Positions 36,360 to 45,914 of a stretch of 64,000 nucleotides of DNA are shown here, one piece after another. Below the pieces are notes generated by a model that searched no databases, was not told the DNA's origin, and saw only the letters and a list, made by a program, of their open reading frames with translations. Position 1 is the stretch's first letter. Every line of letters starts with the position of its first letter. Source of the stretch: Candidatus Gastranaerophilales bacterium (lineage in GTDB: Bacteria; Cyanobacteriota; Vampirovibrionia; Gastranaerophilales; Gastranaerophilaceae); the NCBI GenBank assembly GCA_947626225.1, contig CANQRH010000004.1:160655-224654 (forward strand). The letters run 5' to 3'. A program made the position numbers and the translations under genes.

Positions 36360-37889
36360 TTATGCTTTTTTCATCCAATCTCGGTTGAGCCATTTTGCAA
36401 CCTGATGTTTTTTGCAGTATTGGATTAAATCCGATTTAATTTCCGGTGAAAGTATGTACAATGCAATAATGTTAGGTACTGACATAGCAATCATCATGGC
36501 ATCGGTTATGTTGATAACAGATGTAACATTCATTGCCGAACCGATTATAATAAACAAACAATAAATTACGTCAAAAGATAAATTGCGTTTATGCCCTTCA
36601 CCTACAAGGAATGTCCAAGCCTTTTGCCCGTAATATGCCCAGGATATCAGTGTTGATAGTGCAAAAAGTATTACAACAACGGAAAGAATATACGGGAAAA
36701 ATGAAATTACTGATTCAAATGCCGAACTTGCAAGTTCAATACCCGAAATCTGACCGACTTGAGTATGTTCCAAAATTCCCGAGAACACAATTGCAAAAGA
36801 AGTTAAAAGGCATAAAATACCCGTTAACAGTGTTTCCAAAAGTGCTACAAAACCTTGAGAAATCGGCTCGCTTGTTTTTACGGTTGCATAAGCAATTGCC
36901 GCAGCTCCCGTACCGGCTTCGTTAGATTGAACCGAACGTCTCAACCCGATAATTATGGTTCCGAAAACTCCGCCCGCAACCGCATGGGGGGAAAATGCTT
37001 CTCTCACGATTAACGCAATTGCATGCGGAATATGGACAAAGTTTGCGAAAATTACTACCAATCCCGCTCCGATGTATAAAAAGCACATTGCGGGAACAAG
37101 AATGGTTGTGATTTTAGAAATACTTTTAATCCCGTCAACAACAGCCAGCCAAACAAGAACTGCAATTATAAGTCCGAATACCCATGTATAACCGAGCATA
37201 AAGCTGTGCTCTCCGCCCGTAATCAAAACAAGCTGGTGTGCAGACTGGTTAATTTGAATCATATTACCGCCCGATATAGCTCCGCCGATACAAAGAACAG
37301 CAAATATTGCAGACAAAGGCTGACCGAGCCATCTCATTTTCTTGCGTGTCAAACCGTGTGCTATATAGTGCATCGGACCGCCCGATACAGTGCCGTCAAG
37401 GTTAAATCTTCTGTATTTTACGGCAAGTGAAGCTTCGACAAATTTTATTGACATGCCGAGTATTGCACCCGCAAAAATCCAAAAAGCCGCTCCCGGACCG
37501 CCTATTGAAATCGAAATCGCTACCCCTGCAATACTTCCGATACCTATAGTTCCGGATAACGCAGTGGCTAAAGCCTGAAAAGATGAAACTTCACCGTTTG
37601 AATCGGCCGAGTTTTTATCTGAAGGTTTGGATACAACGTCTATTGCATGTTTTAACCCCCAAACTGATACCCCTCTGAAAAATAACGTAAAAAATATTCC
37701 GGCAAATAAAATCCAAAAAATAATCAGTGGAATTTCTGACGTACCGATTTTAACCGGGAAAAATATCAATTTTGCAACGGCATCCGATACCGGTGCTATG
37801 TGCTTGTCCATAAATGCATCAACATTGAATGCACATGCGTATTGAACATTAAATAATAAAGTCAAAAGTACGGTTAAAAGTTTCTTCAT
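36360..37889 (-). CDS. Sodium:alanine/glycine symporter (AGCS family)
   Basis: 509 aa, about 11 membrane helices. The AGCS signature region GTIGIGSIAGVAISISIGGPGAAFW is near residue 115, with the GGPMHYI and NEAGTGAAAIAYATVKTSEP blocks downstream. It imports alanine or glycine with sodium. The first ~23 residues (MKKLLTVLLTLLFNVQYACAF) look like an added signal sequence, which is uncommon for the family. SD AAGGAAG before ATG 37889. Glycine uptake would suit the gcv genes, but that link is inference. Confidence 0.92.
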   Translation of the reverse strand: MKKLLTVLLTLLFNVQYACAFNVDAFMDKHIAPVSDAVAKLIFFPVKIGTSEIPLIIFWILFAGIFFTLFFRGVSVWGLKHAIDVVSKPSDKNSADSNGEVSSFQALATALSGTIGIGSIAGVAISISIGGPGAAFWIFAGAILGMSIKFVEASLAVKYRRFNLDGTVSGGPMHYIAHGLTRKKMRWLGQPLSAIFAVLCIGGAISGGNMIQINQSAHQLVLITGGEHSFMLGYTWVFGLIIAVLVWLAVVDGIKSISKITTILVPAMCFLYIGAGLVVIFANFVHIPHAIALIVREAFSPHAVAGGVFGTIIIGLRRSVQSNEAGTGAAAIAYATVKTSEPISQGFVALLETLLTGILCLLTSFAIVFSGILEHTQVGQISGIELASSAFESVISFFPYILSVVVILFALSTLISWAYYGQKAWTFLVGEGHKRNLSFDVIYCLFIIIGSAMNVTSVINITDAMMIAMSVPNIIALYILSPEIKSDLIQYCKKHQVAKWLNRDWMKKA

Positions 37890-38055
37890 TAAATTACTTC
37901 CTTATGCTAGATATATTTTTCGGCTTTTTTAAGGGTAAAAAACCAACCGTTATTATTGTAGCAGAAACATAAAAAAATAATGACGATTAGTTACAAAATC
38001 TTAAAAATTTGTTGCAAATCATTGTAAAACTTATTTAAGTCTGTATCGGAAATTG

Positions 38056-38083
38056 TTGAAAAGTTTGCGTTTCAGGGTATTAT
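38056..38083 (+). promoter_or_regulatory. Leaderless promoter of the TPR gene
   Basis: TTGAAA (38056-38061), 16-nt spacer, TATTAT (38078-38083), 7 nt to ATG 38091; no SD. Confidence 0.6.
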
Positions 38084-38090
38084 ATTAAAT

Positions 38091-38567
38091 ATGGACTATA
38101 AGTATTATTTAGATAAAGGTATATCCGCAACTAACAACGGAAAATTTGATGATGCACTGCATTCACTGAGCCGTGCAGTCGGATTAAACCCTGAAAGCGC
38201 GCTTGCATATTTTTCACTCGCTATTGTTTATCATAATCTGAATGAATTGCATTCCGCATATGCAAGTTATTCAAAGGCTATCGATATAAAACCCGACATG
38301 ATTGACGCTTATTTCAATCGCGCTCAGGTTATTCTTGCTATGGAAGATGATTCAAAACTTCCCGATGCTCTTGAAGATTTTGATAAAGCAATTGAATTGG
38401 ACGAACAATTTATTGACGCTCTCTATTATAAAGCCGTTATTCAAAAAAAACTGAAAGATTATAAAGGTGCTGTGGAAACTCTTGACAAAGTTATTTCTAT
38501 TGATCCGGAGGCCGTATATTCAAAAGCTTTAAAAATTTTAATTATGCAGAAGTATTTAAAAGATTAA
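38091..38567 (+). CDS. Tetratricopeptide-repeat protein
   Basis: 158 aa made of about four TPR units in register (residues 3-36, 37-70, 71-108, 109-142), with canonical Ala/Gly/Tyr positions (ALHSLSRAVGLNPESALAYF, AIDIKPDMIDAYFNRAQ). A protein-interaction module with no catalytic domain and no signal peptide. Its end overlaps the convergent nagZ gene by 26 nt. Confidence 0.85.
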   Translation: MDYKYYLDKGISATNNGKFDDALHSLSRAVGLNPESALAYFSLAIVYHNLNELHSAYASYSKAIDIKPDMIDAYFNRAQVILAMEDDSKLPDALEDFDKAIELDEQFIDALYYKAVIQKKLKDYKGAVETLDKVISIDPEAVYSKALKILIMQKYLKD

Positions 38568-39525
38568 AATGATATTTTAATCTTTTTATTTTATCATAAG
38601 AAATACTTATATTTTCTGCGAGTTCAATATTGTTTTGAGCTTCCTTAAATACAGATTCAATAATGTTTATGGTTTCGGGAGTTGAATTTCTGTATATAAA
38701 CATATTCAAACCCGCCAGAATACCGCGTTTGCAAGCTTCAACCGCATCAAAACCGGAAACTCCTTTCATAACCATATCATCCGATATTATTACACCGTCA
38801 AAACCAAGTTTGTCGCGCAGGTAGGAAATGGCATTTTTGCTCAAACTTGCGGGAATTACGTCTTTTTCAAAACATTTACAATGCAGGTGTGCAGCCATAA
38901 TCATCGGGGCGCTTTTTGAACATTGAGCAAACGGTTTTATGTGCACTTTTTCCATTTCGTTTAACGAAAGGTTAATCTTTGGAAGTGTTAAGTGACTGTC
39001 CGCATTTGCATCGCCGTGTCCGGGAAAATGTTTTATGCAGGGAATAATTCCGTATTCTTTATACACTTTTATAACAATATCAGCACCTTTTATCACGTCA
39101 TCGGGATTTGATGAGAATGCTCTTTCGCCGATAATCGGATTCACGGGATTTGTATTGACATCAATGCAGGGGGCAAAATTAAGATTTATTCCGAAATTTT
39201 TAAGTTCGGCTGCGATTTCGTTTGTCTGCTTGCGCAAAAAATCTTCACCTTTTTCATAAGCATATTTTGCTGACAAATATTTTTTGCCGTTATGAATATT
39301 TTCCGTGCGTTCAACTCTGCCGCCCTCTTGGTCTATTGAAAGAAAAGGAGTTTCCGTAGATATTGATTTTATATCATTAATCAATGATTTGAACTGTAAA
39401 GTGTTTTTTATATCGTGCGTAAAAAATATTATACCGCCCAAACCGTTTTTCAGTGCTTCTTTATAGCCGTCACCATCCGTTCCCAAAATGAACATCCGGT
39501 ATAATTTTTGTTTTAAATCCATCAT
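38542..39525 (-). CDS. nagZ: Beta-N-acetylhexosaminidase, NagZ type (GH3)
   Basis: About 327 aa, the short single-domain GH3 form typical of NagZ, which removes N-acetylglucosamine from peptidoglycan muropeptides in the cytosol during cell-wall recycling. Signatures are KHFPGHGDANADSH (catalytic Asp/His loop) and the nucleophile region GVIISDDMVMKGV. ATG 39525 or 39522; the latter has better SD spacing (AAAGG) and overlaps the upstream stop, so it is coupled to the 190-aa gene. Confidence 0.93.
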   Translation of the reverse strand: MMDLKQKLYRMFILGTDGDGYKEALKNGLGGIIFFTHDIKNTLQFKSLINDIKSISTETPFLSIDQEGGRVERTENIHNGKKYLSAKYAYEKGEDFLRKQTNEIAAELKNFGINLNFAPCIDVNTNPVNPIIGERAFSSNPDDVIKGADIVIKVYKEYGIIPCIKHFPGHGDANADSHLTLPKINLSLNEMEKVHIKPFAQCSKSAPMIMAAHLHCKCFEKDVIPASLSKNAISYLRDKLGFDGVIISDDMVMKGVSGFDAVEACKRGILAGLNMFIYRNSTPETINIIESVFKEAQNNIELAENISISYDKIKRLKYHFNLLNTSA

Positions 39526-40094
39526 AATACCTTTTGAGCCAGCGGATAAAGTTCATATAATTTACCGCTTTCAACGACTTTTTCAATTTCTTTGTGTATT
39601 TCTTCAAAATTCTTCGGGGTTTTAAAAGAGTTCGGTATTTTTACATCATTTGTTGTTTTTGTATTTACGAACCCTTCATTGACTTTTAAAAATTCTCTGT
39701 ATGCTTCAACTATAGAAATTGTCAAAGTATCAACGGAAAAATTTTGTCCCGTATAATATTTCACATCTTTTGGAAACGTTTCAATAAATCGGGATATAAA
39801 ATCCGCTTCGGAAAGCGTTTCCGCCTCTTTATATTCACCGCCGTAGCAGAGATTATTTAAAATTATTGCATTGTCAAATTGTTTTATATAAATTGCCCAT
39901 AAAATACATCCGAGGTAAAATCCGATATAATTTTTGAATAATGATTGAATTTTTGGCAGAAACATTCTGAATTGCTGTTTTTTTCGGTTAAAATCCTTAA
40001 TCTGCCCCAGTTGAGTATAAACGTATTCAATACTTGGAACAAAGGCAGATAAATGTTTTATATATCCGGGATCAAATTGAACTTCTTTTGGCAT
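39522..40094 (-). CDS. Hypothetical protein (190 aa)
   Basis: Not recognised. Soluble-looking, with one moderately hydrophobic stretch (about 55-75) and many aromatic residues. It lies 10 nt after the alpha/beta-hydrolase-like gene and overlaps nagZ, forming a three-gene minus-strand operon (hydrolase, this, nagZ). SD AAGGAG precedes ATG 40094. A cell-envelope link is suggested only by context. Confidence 0.75.
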   Translation of the reverse strand: MPKEVQFDPGYIKHLSAFVPSIEYVYTQLGQIKDFNRKKQQFRMFLPKIQSLFKNYIGFYLGCILWAIYIKQFDNAIILNNLCYGGEYKEAETLSEADFISRFIETFPKDVKYYTGQNFSVDTLTISIVEAYREFLKVNEGFVNTKTTNDVKIPNSFKTPKNFEEIHKEIEKVVESGKLYELYPLAQKVL

Positions 40095-40104
40095 TTTTTT
40101 CTCC

Positions 40105-41298
40105 TTATATCATTTCAAATTTTATTTTCTTTCTTCCGCTTTTTAGAACTTTCTGCTGGAAAGCTTTGTCATACTGAAGTTTATAGCCGTTAGAAAAAGC
40201 TTTCACAACGGCTTTTGAAAAAGTTTTTCTTGTATTCCAGTAAGATGTATGGGCAAACATAAACGAGCGTTTTGACCAAACACTTGAATTGTCATAAACA
40301 AATCCTTTCGGATTGTTCATTTCCACATCAAGAATTTTTTCCATTTCATCAATGGTCAGATTTCTGTTTGAAGGAAAACCCAGAGGATCTTCGCGATAGT
40401 TTACCGTTATAAAAAACAAACCTTTTTCTATAATATATTTAAGCATCAATTTGTTGTAATAATTCGGTTCATATTCCGGATCCGCTATATCGGAATAAAA
40501 AAGTACAAGCGGACTTGCATAATTGACAACACCGGCAAGAGAATTATCCGGAGTGCATACCTGAGGGGTTATGTCTTCAAGCTTCATATAATTTTGTTCC
40601 AGCAGTTTATCTTCTTTTCTGAATATAAGATGTCCGCTTTGTGAAACATATCCGATATCCGCTTTTGAAAGTGCGGATATACAGGTATCGGCAAGCGGAT
40701 TTGCTTTTACAAAATCCCTTACATCTTCCGAAACATCAATGGTATTAAACAAATGTTCAAGATTGATGTAAGGAAGTTTATTAAACATATATTCATAAGT
40801 TACAAATGTTCCGGCCGAATATCCGAAAAGAACAGACTTATTGCCTTTCTGATATTCATTTTTGACCGTTTCATTCAAATCATCAAGAATCGGAAGCATA
40901 TTGTGCTGTTTTTGAACCCATATTGCATCGTGAAGATATGATGCCAGAAGCGAACGGACTTCATAAGCCATGGTGGGGCTGAGAGCTTTTGAGATATCGA
41001 GCTGATTGTGTACAAAATCCAAATCCCGTCTGCTCTTGTCTCCCCAAAAGAATATTACGGGCTCTTCGTTAATTTTGTAATGCGGTCTGTCAAGAAATAC
41101 TTTTTTTATGTCTTTATTTTTCTCAAACTTCTTTTTCATAACGGGATGAAGTTTTTTTATTCCGTTATGATACCAGTCTTTTGACTTTTGGGTATTATTG
41201 TTGGAACCGTTAAGATATACAAAACTTAATCCCGTATCGGCAAAACAAATACTTTGTATAAGAGCGAATGCTGCAAAAATCAATAAAAACTTTTTCAT
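40105..41298 (-). CDS. Exported alpha/beta-hydrolase-like protein
   Basis: 397 aa from ATG 41298. Signal peptide about 1-20 (MKKFLLIFAAFALIQSICFA). A GYSAG nucleophile elbow (GxSxG, about residue 160) and an FVYLNG-type opening strand suggest a lipase/esterase-like fold, but the usual Asp/His partners cannot be assigned by eye. The ATG at 41307 lies inside the -10 box TATAAT (41311-41306), so the start 9 nt later is preferred; the spacing is 7 nt with no SD. Confidence 0.7.
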   Translation of the reverse strand: MKKFLLIFAAFALIQSICFADTGLSFVYLNGSNNNTQKSKDWYHNGIKKLHPVMKKKFEKNKDIKKVFLDRPHYKINEEPVIFFWGDKSRRDLDFVHNQLDISKALSPTMAYEVRSLLASYLHDAIWVQKQHNMLPILDDLNETVKNEYQKGNKSVLFGYSAGTFVTYEYMFNKLPYINLEHLFNTIDVSEDVRDFVKANPLADTCISALSKADIGYVSQSGHLIFRKEDKLLEQNYMKLEDITPQVCTPDNSLAGVVNYASPLVLFYSDIADPEYEPNYYNKLMLKYIIEKGLFFITVNYREDPLGFPSNRNLTIDEMEKILDVEMNNPKGFVYDNSSVWSKRSFMFAHTSYWNTRKTFSKAVVKAFSNGYKLQYDKAFQQKVLKSGRKKIKFEMI

Positions 41299-41305
41299 AC
41301 AAAAC

Positions 41306-41311
41306 ATTATA
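41306..41311 (-). promoter_or_regulatory. -10 of the hydrolase/nagZ operon (leaderless arrangement)
   Basis: Minus strand TATAAT (41311-41306), GTTTTGT, then ATG 41298. Confidence 0.55.
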
Positions 41312-41395
41312 TACTAAAATTGCCGTGAATAAAATTTCGATATAATTCTTTACTATAGTTAAAATGACGATTGTGAACCCCTTTAAATAGCTTTA

Positions 41396-41401
41396 TATAA
41401 T
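41396..41401 (+). promoter_or_regulatory. -10 box of the autotransporter gene
   Basis: TATAAT 15 nt before ATG 41417, with TTGTGA (41371-41376) as possible -35 at a long 19-nt spacing; the SD CGGAG lies between. Confidence 0.5.
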
Positions 41402-41416
41402 GTTCGGAGCTTCAAT

Positions 41417-43843
41417 ATGTATTTTGTCAGGGGTTTACAATTATGTGTACTGTTTGTTGTATATTTATTTGCTTTTGAAACTGCAAATGCCGTTGAGGTA
41501 CAAGATTATAATGATTTTATTCAGGGATACAGAGGCAGTGATGATGAAATAGTATTGGAAAATGATATTCACGCGGAAGATAATCTCGGCAGTCTTTCAA
41601 AAGATTTAAATATTAACGGTAACGGTCATAAATTTTTCGGAGATGGACATTCGGGGATAGTTTTAAACAGCGGTAAGCTCAGCATGGAAAATATTACCGC
41701 GGATAATTTCCAAGACGGTAACGGCGGTTTTATATACAACAATTCAACAATTGAAAAGCTGAACGGAGACTACTTAAATAACGTATCCGATACGGATGCC
41801 GGCATGCTTTTTAATAATTCATACGTTAATGAAATGAAAGGAAACTTCAACGGTAATTCCGCCAATTATAACGGCGGTGCTGTTTATAATTCATTTTCCG
41901 GAACAATAGAAAATATTGAAGGAAAATTTGAAAATAATCAATCCGTTCAAAGTGAAGGCGGTGCCATATTTAATTTGGGTAATATATATAATATTGATGC
42001 TGATTTTATAGGAAACAGTGCAGGTACATCGGGCGGTGCAATCTCAAATTGGGGTGATATAAAAGCACTTAACGGAAAATTTTCCGATAATTATTCCGCC
42101 CAAAACGGCGGTGCTATATATAATTACGGTATAATTGAAAATTTATCCGGAAAATTTACGAACAATTCCACCGAAGGCAGAGGCGGTGCCATATGCAATA
42201 TGTACGGAACTATTGATATTAATTCCGACAATTATGCGGTAGAGTTTACGGGAAACAGAGACAGTACGGGGTTAAATGCAATTTACAATAACGGCGGAAC
42301 CATAAACTTTAACGGCGGAAATAATGACATTATAATTAATGACAATATTGACGGCAATTACGGAACACTGAATTTTAACGGCGGAAATATTCATATTAAT
42401 AATGAAGTTTCGGGCAACACGGTAAATTTATCTGACGGTACATTATATTTCGGGACAAATAATCAGGACGGAGCGGATTATTTCGGAAATTTCAATAATA
42501 CGGTCGATTTCAATATTTTTGGCGGTGTTATTGATTTGAGAAATAACAATTTGCAAAATACAAATTTCGGGAATTTAACTTTAAATTCCGATATGAATTT
42601 GATGCTTGATGCGGATTTAGAAAATCTTAATTCTGATACATTTACGGCAGATTCTTTTAATTCCAATAATTTTCATATAAACATTTGTGATATTAATATA
42701 ATGTCACCTACCACTCTGGATCACTTCTGTATCTGTCCTATAGGTGATTGTGTATCGGAAGAATTAAGGCAGGCGCTTTGCAGCTCTGTTGATTGCTCCG
42801 TAGGCGAGGTAAATACACCTATCTATAAGTACCGTACATTTTATGAACACAGTACCGGAATGATAAATTTTTACAGGATAAAAGACAGTTTCAGCCCGTC
42901 AATTTTATCCGCACCGGTTGCGGCACAGCTTGGCGGGTATCTTGTTCAGTTAAATTCTTATAATGAGGCTTTCGGCAATATGGATATGTATATGTCGCCT
43001 ATGTTTAATCAGGCATATTTAAACAGCTACGCATCGGCATATACAAATTCAAATCCGTCTAAAACATATTATGACGGTAAATATATTTGGGGCAGACCTT
43101 ATTCCGTTTTTGAAAGTGTACCGCTAAAAAATTTTATGAATGTTTCAAATATAGGATACGGCACGTTTTTTGGAAATGAAATGCCGATTATGAAATTGAA
43201 AAAAGGGTGGAGTATAATTTGGGGGCCTTATGCGGGTTATAACGGTTCTCATCAAACTTTTGAAAGCAACGGAATTTATCAAAACGGCGGAACGGCAGGT
43301 GTTGTTGCAATGGCTTATAAAAAGCAATTTTTCGGAGGTTTAACCGTTAATGCGGGAGCAAATGCCTGTGAAGCCGATACGATGTTCGGAAAAGATAATT
43401 TTGGTATGTTTATGACGGGTGCGGCTTTGAAAACGGGATATAATTTCCATTTTAAAGAAAACAGATGCGTTATACAACCTAACCTTATGCTGTCTTATTC
43501 AATGGTTAATACTTTCAACTATACTAATGCTTCGGGAGTTAAAATAAATTCCGATACGTTAAATGCCGTTCAAATTGCACCGGGAATAAAGTATTTTCAA
43601 AATATGAAAAACGGATGGCAGCCTTATGCATCGGTAAGTATGGTTTGGAATGCCATAGATAAAGCCAAATTCCGAGCAAATGACGTATCATTGCCTGTTT
43701 TGAGTATAAAGCCCTTTGTCGCTTACGGTGCAGGTGTCAGAAAATATTGGGGAGAAAATTCTTCGGCTTATTTTCAGGTTTATGTTGTCAACGGCGGAAG
43801 AAACGGTGCGGGGATAAGTTTTGGCTATCGGCGCAGAATTTGA
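41417..43843 (+). CDS. Autotransporter with Pmp-like GGAI/FxxN repeats and C-terminal beta-barrel
   Basis: 808 aa. Signal peptide about 1-25. Passenger (about 30-410) rich in Asn/Gly with repeated GGA[IV]xN and FxxN motifs (GGAVYN, GGAIFN, GGAISN, GGAIYN, GGAICN), the pattern of chlamydial polymorphic membrane proteins, forming a parallel beta-helix. A Cys-containing linker (about 425-460, HFCICPIGDC) follows. The last ~280 residues look like an autotransporter barrel of amphipathic strands ending GISFGYRRRI. Type V secretion to the cell surface is inferred. It overlaps the 3' end of the convergent PnuC-like gene. Confidence 0.85.
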   Translation: MYFVRGLQLCVLFVVYLFAFETANAVEVQDYNDFIQGYRGSDDEIVLENDIHAEDNLGSLSKDLNINGNGHKFFGDGHSGIVLNSGKLSMENITADNFQDGNGGFIYNNSTIEKLNGDYLNNVSDTDAGMLFNNSYVNEMKGNFNGNSANYNGGAVYNSFSGTIENIEGKFENNQSVQSEGGAIFNLGNIYNIDADFIGNSAGTSGGAISNWGDIKALNGKFSDNYSAQNGGAIYNYGIIENLSGKFTNNSTEGRGGAICNMYGTIDINSDNYAVEFTGNRDSTGLNAIYNNGGTINFNGGNNDIIINDNIDGNYGTLNFNGGNIHINNEVSGNTVNLSDGTLYFGTNNQDGADYFGNFNNTVDFNIFGGVIDLRNNNLQNTNFGNLTLNSDMNLMLDADLENLNSDTFTADSFNSNNFHINICDINIMSPTTLDHFCICPIGDCVSEELRQALCSSVDCSVGEVNTPIYKYRTFYEHSTGMINFYRIKDSFSPSILSAPVAAQLGGYLVQLNSYNEAFGNMDMYMSPMFNQAYLNSYASAYTNSNPSKTYYDGKYIWGRPYSVFESVPLKNFMNVSNIGYGTFFGNEMPIMKLKKGWSIIWGPYAGYNGSHQTFESNGIYQNGGTAGVVAMAYKKQFFGGLTVNAGANACEADTMFGKDNFGMFMTGAALKTGYNFHFKENRCVIQPNLMLSYSMVNTFNYTNASGVKINSDTLNAVQIAPGIKYFQNMKNGWQPYASVSMVWNAIDKAKFRANDVSLPVLSIKPFVAYGAGVRKYWGENSSAYFQVYVVNGGRNGAGISFGYRRRI

Positions 43844-44514
43844 TTATCCCAATCCTTATAAAAATAAATTGCAAGAATAAGGTAAACAGCCCACATAATT
43901 ACGGTTGAATAAGCCTTTGTCCCCTGTGTTATCAGATTTATCCACATTATAAGAGATAAAGCGTTTACTATAATCCATACGGTCCATTGCTCTATTGCCC
44001 TTCTTACGGTTAAGTACATACCAAGTATTGACAAAAATGTTGTTATTCCGTCCGCAATAGGACTTTTGTCATTAAAATGTCCGAGGATTAAAATTGTTAT
44101 AATACAGCAGGGAATTGCCGTCAGTATTAAAATAATTCGTTCTTTGTTTGATAGTCTTATTTTTACAATTTCCCCCGAATCCTCTCTTAAATGATTTTTC
44201 CATTTGAATATTCCGGTAATCTGCATGGGTATGTAATAGCAAAGATAAAGAAGCATATTACCCCATAAAGCATTTAGATATGAAAGTTTTATGTAGCATA
44301 CCGAGCCCAAAAGCCCGAAAAAATAACAAGAAATCTTGCCTTTACCCGCAATAACCGTATAAAGTATTCCGCATATAGCGGAACATACGGCAGTTAAACT
44401 GTCTTTAAGAATTAATGCGTTTATAATTATAAATGTCAAAACAGCTGCAACAGAGATGGTTTCATATTTTTTCCAGCCTGATAATTCTTTTTTTACAAAT
44501 TCTGTAATTTTCAT
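43825..44514 (-). CDS. PnuC-like nicotinamide mononucleotide/riboside transporter
   Basis: About 229 aa with seven or more membrane helices. The pattern GWKKYETISVAAVLTF... and the C-terminal RAIEQWTVWIIVNALSLIMW with WxxWIxxN resembles the PnuC family, which imports vitamin B3-type nucleosides. A longer open frame to 44994 exists, but it runs antisense through the divergent gene at 44540. ATG 44514 has TACAAT 7 nt upstream, so I start there. Substrate inferred. Confidence 0.75.
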   Translation of the reverse strand: MKITEFVKKELSGWKKYETISVAAVLTFIIINALILKDSLTAVCSAICGILYTVIAGKGKISCYFFGLLGSVCYIKLSYLNALWGNMLLYLCYYIPMQITGIFKWKNHLREDSGEIVKIRLSNKERIILILTAIPCCIITILILGHFNDKSPIADGITTFLSILGMYLTVRRAIEQWTVWIIVNALSLIMWINLITQGTKAYSTVIMWAVYLILAIYFYKDWDNQILRR

Positions 44515-44521
44515 TATCAGC

Positions 44522-44531
44522 ATTGTATAAT
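44522..44531. promoter_or_regulatory. Overlapping divergent -10 boxes
   Basis: Ten bases ATTGTATAAT carry TACAAT on the minus strand (44527-44522, 7 nt before the PnuC-like ATG) and TATAAT on the plus strand (44526-44531, 8 nt before ATG 44540). The two boxes share bases, so the genes cannot initiate simultaneously. Confidence 0.55.
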
Positions 44532-44539
44532 GAATTGAA

Positions 44540-45502
44540 ATGAATGTACAGCCGATATATAGCAGCAGAATTTTTAAAAAGGGATTGGAATTTGCCGCTG
44601 ATAACAGTTCATTGTTTATAGCGACTTTATCTTTAGGGCTTTCCACTATTGCAAGGCCCGTGTCTATTATGCTTACCCCGAAAACCGACAAAGAAAACAA
44701 AAAATATGCCTGTACAAAATCTCTTGCCTCATCGGCTGTCGGGTACGGAGTAATGCTTACGGCATCTTTACCTCTTTCAAAGGCGGTAAAGGGTATTGAT
44801 AAAAATCCCGAAAAATATTTGAAGCAATCAACGATTAAAGCATTAAAAGCCGGAGAAAAGACTTTAAACCTGTCAAAAAGGTATGCTTTTGCAACACAGC
44901 TTTTTAAACTGGGACTCGGATTTATTATTGCCGTGCCAAAATCAATTTTAACCTGTGCTTTAATTCCTCCGTTTATGTCAAAAGTATTTTCCAAAAAACA
45001 GGATAAGGAAATATCTTTTACGGGCGGTACGGAAAAGCTTTCCCGAATACTCGGAAAAATAATTGATACAAATGCAGTTAAAAAGTTATCCGAAAAAATG
45101 GCGGGTACAAATTACGAACAGCACATTATTTCATTAACCGATGCACTTGCAACCGCCGCATTTATTCATCAAACTTCAAAAAGTAAAAAGATTGAACAGA
45201 ACCGCAAGACCGCACTCATTTATAATGCCGGAATTTCAACCGCCCTTTGTATTGCGGGAGGATATGTTTTGAAAAGTATTACCGATAAACAGGCAAATAA
45301 ATTTATTGATAACTTCACCAAAGCCAATAAGAATTCGCCAAAACTTGAAAAATATATTGAAGGCATTAGAGTTGCAAGACCTGCATTGATTTTAGGCGGT
45401 TTATACTATATACTTATACCGCTTATTTCCACTTTTATGGCAGACAGAATTGACAGGAGAAAGAATTATGACAGTATTAAAAATCCAGAAATTAGCGCAT
45501 AA
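44540..45502 (+). CDS. Hypothetical membrane-associated protein
   Basis: 320 aa, not recognised. Several moderately hydrophobic helices (about 22-40, 60-80, 120-145, 225-245, 285-305) separated by Lys-rich segments, plus an ISFTGGTEK motif at about 160. No signal peptide. Its 3' end overlaps the dut start by 35 nt, implying co-translation. Likely lineage-specific. Confidence 0.7.
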   Translation: MNVQPIYSSRIFKKGLEFAADNSSLFIATLSLGLSTIARPVSIMLTPKTDKENKKYACTKSLASSAVGYGVMLTASLPLSKAVKGIDKNPEKYLKQSTIKALKAGEKTLNLSKRYAFATQLFKLGLGFIIAVPKSILTCALIPPFMSKVFSKKQDKEISFTGGTEKLSRILGKIIDTNAVKKLSEKMAGTNYEQHIISLTDALATAAFIHQTSKSKKIEQNRKTALIYNAGISTALCIAGGYVLKSITDKQANKFIDNFTKANKNSPKLEKYIEGIRVARPALILGGLYYILIPLISTFMADRIDRRKNYDSIKNPEISA

Positions 45503-45905
45503 CAAATTTTTACCCGAATACAAAACCGAAGGGGCGGCAGGCATGGATTTGTGTGCCGCTATAGAAAAGCCTGTTACTTTAAAGCCGCTTGACAGGGTAC
45601 TGATTCCGACCGGAATTAAAATTGAATTGGAACACGGTTATGAAGCTCAAATAAGACCTCGTTCGGGGCTTTCGATAAAGCACGGCATAACTTTAATAAA
45701 CTGTGTCGGTACGGTTGATGAAGATTACAGAGGCGAAGTGTGCGTCCCCGTTGTAAATCTTTCAAACGAAACATATACTGTTTCGCCTGATGAACGCATT
45801 GCTCAAATGGTTATTGCAAAAGTCGAACAGGCAAAAATTGAAGTATCGGTTGAATTAAGCGAAACAGCAAGAGGTACGGGCGGTTTCGGCTCTACAGGGA
45901 AATAA
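45468..45905 (+). CDS. dut: Deoxyuridine 5'-triphosphate nucleotidohydrolase
   Basis: 145 aa trimeric dUTPase, which keeps uracil out of DNA and supplies dUMP. The motifs are AAGMDLCA, RPRSGLS, GTVDEDYRGEV, DERIAQMVIAKV and the P-loop-like tail RGTGGFGSTG. ATG 45468 has SD AGGAG 8-9 nt upstream; the in-frame ATG at 45450 lacks one. Overlaps the preceding gene. Confidence 0.96.
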   Translation: MTVLKIQKLAHNKFLPEYKTEGAAGMDLCAAIEKPVTLKPLDRVLIPTGIKIELEHGYEAQIRPRSGLSIKHGITLINCVGTVDEDYRGEVCVPVVNLSNETYTVSPDERIAQMVIAKVEQAKIEVSVELSETARGTGGFGSTGK

Positions 45906-45914
45906 ATATTTAAA

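Noticed and set aside
44515..44994. 5' extension of the PnuC-like gene to 44994
   Set aside because: It runs antisense through the well-supported gene at 44540 and lacks a ribosome site; ATG 44514 with a -10 at 7 nt is better.
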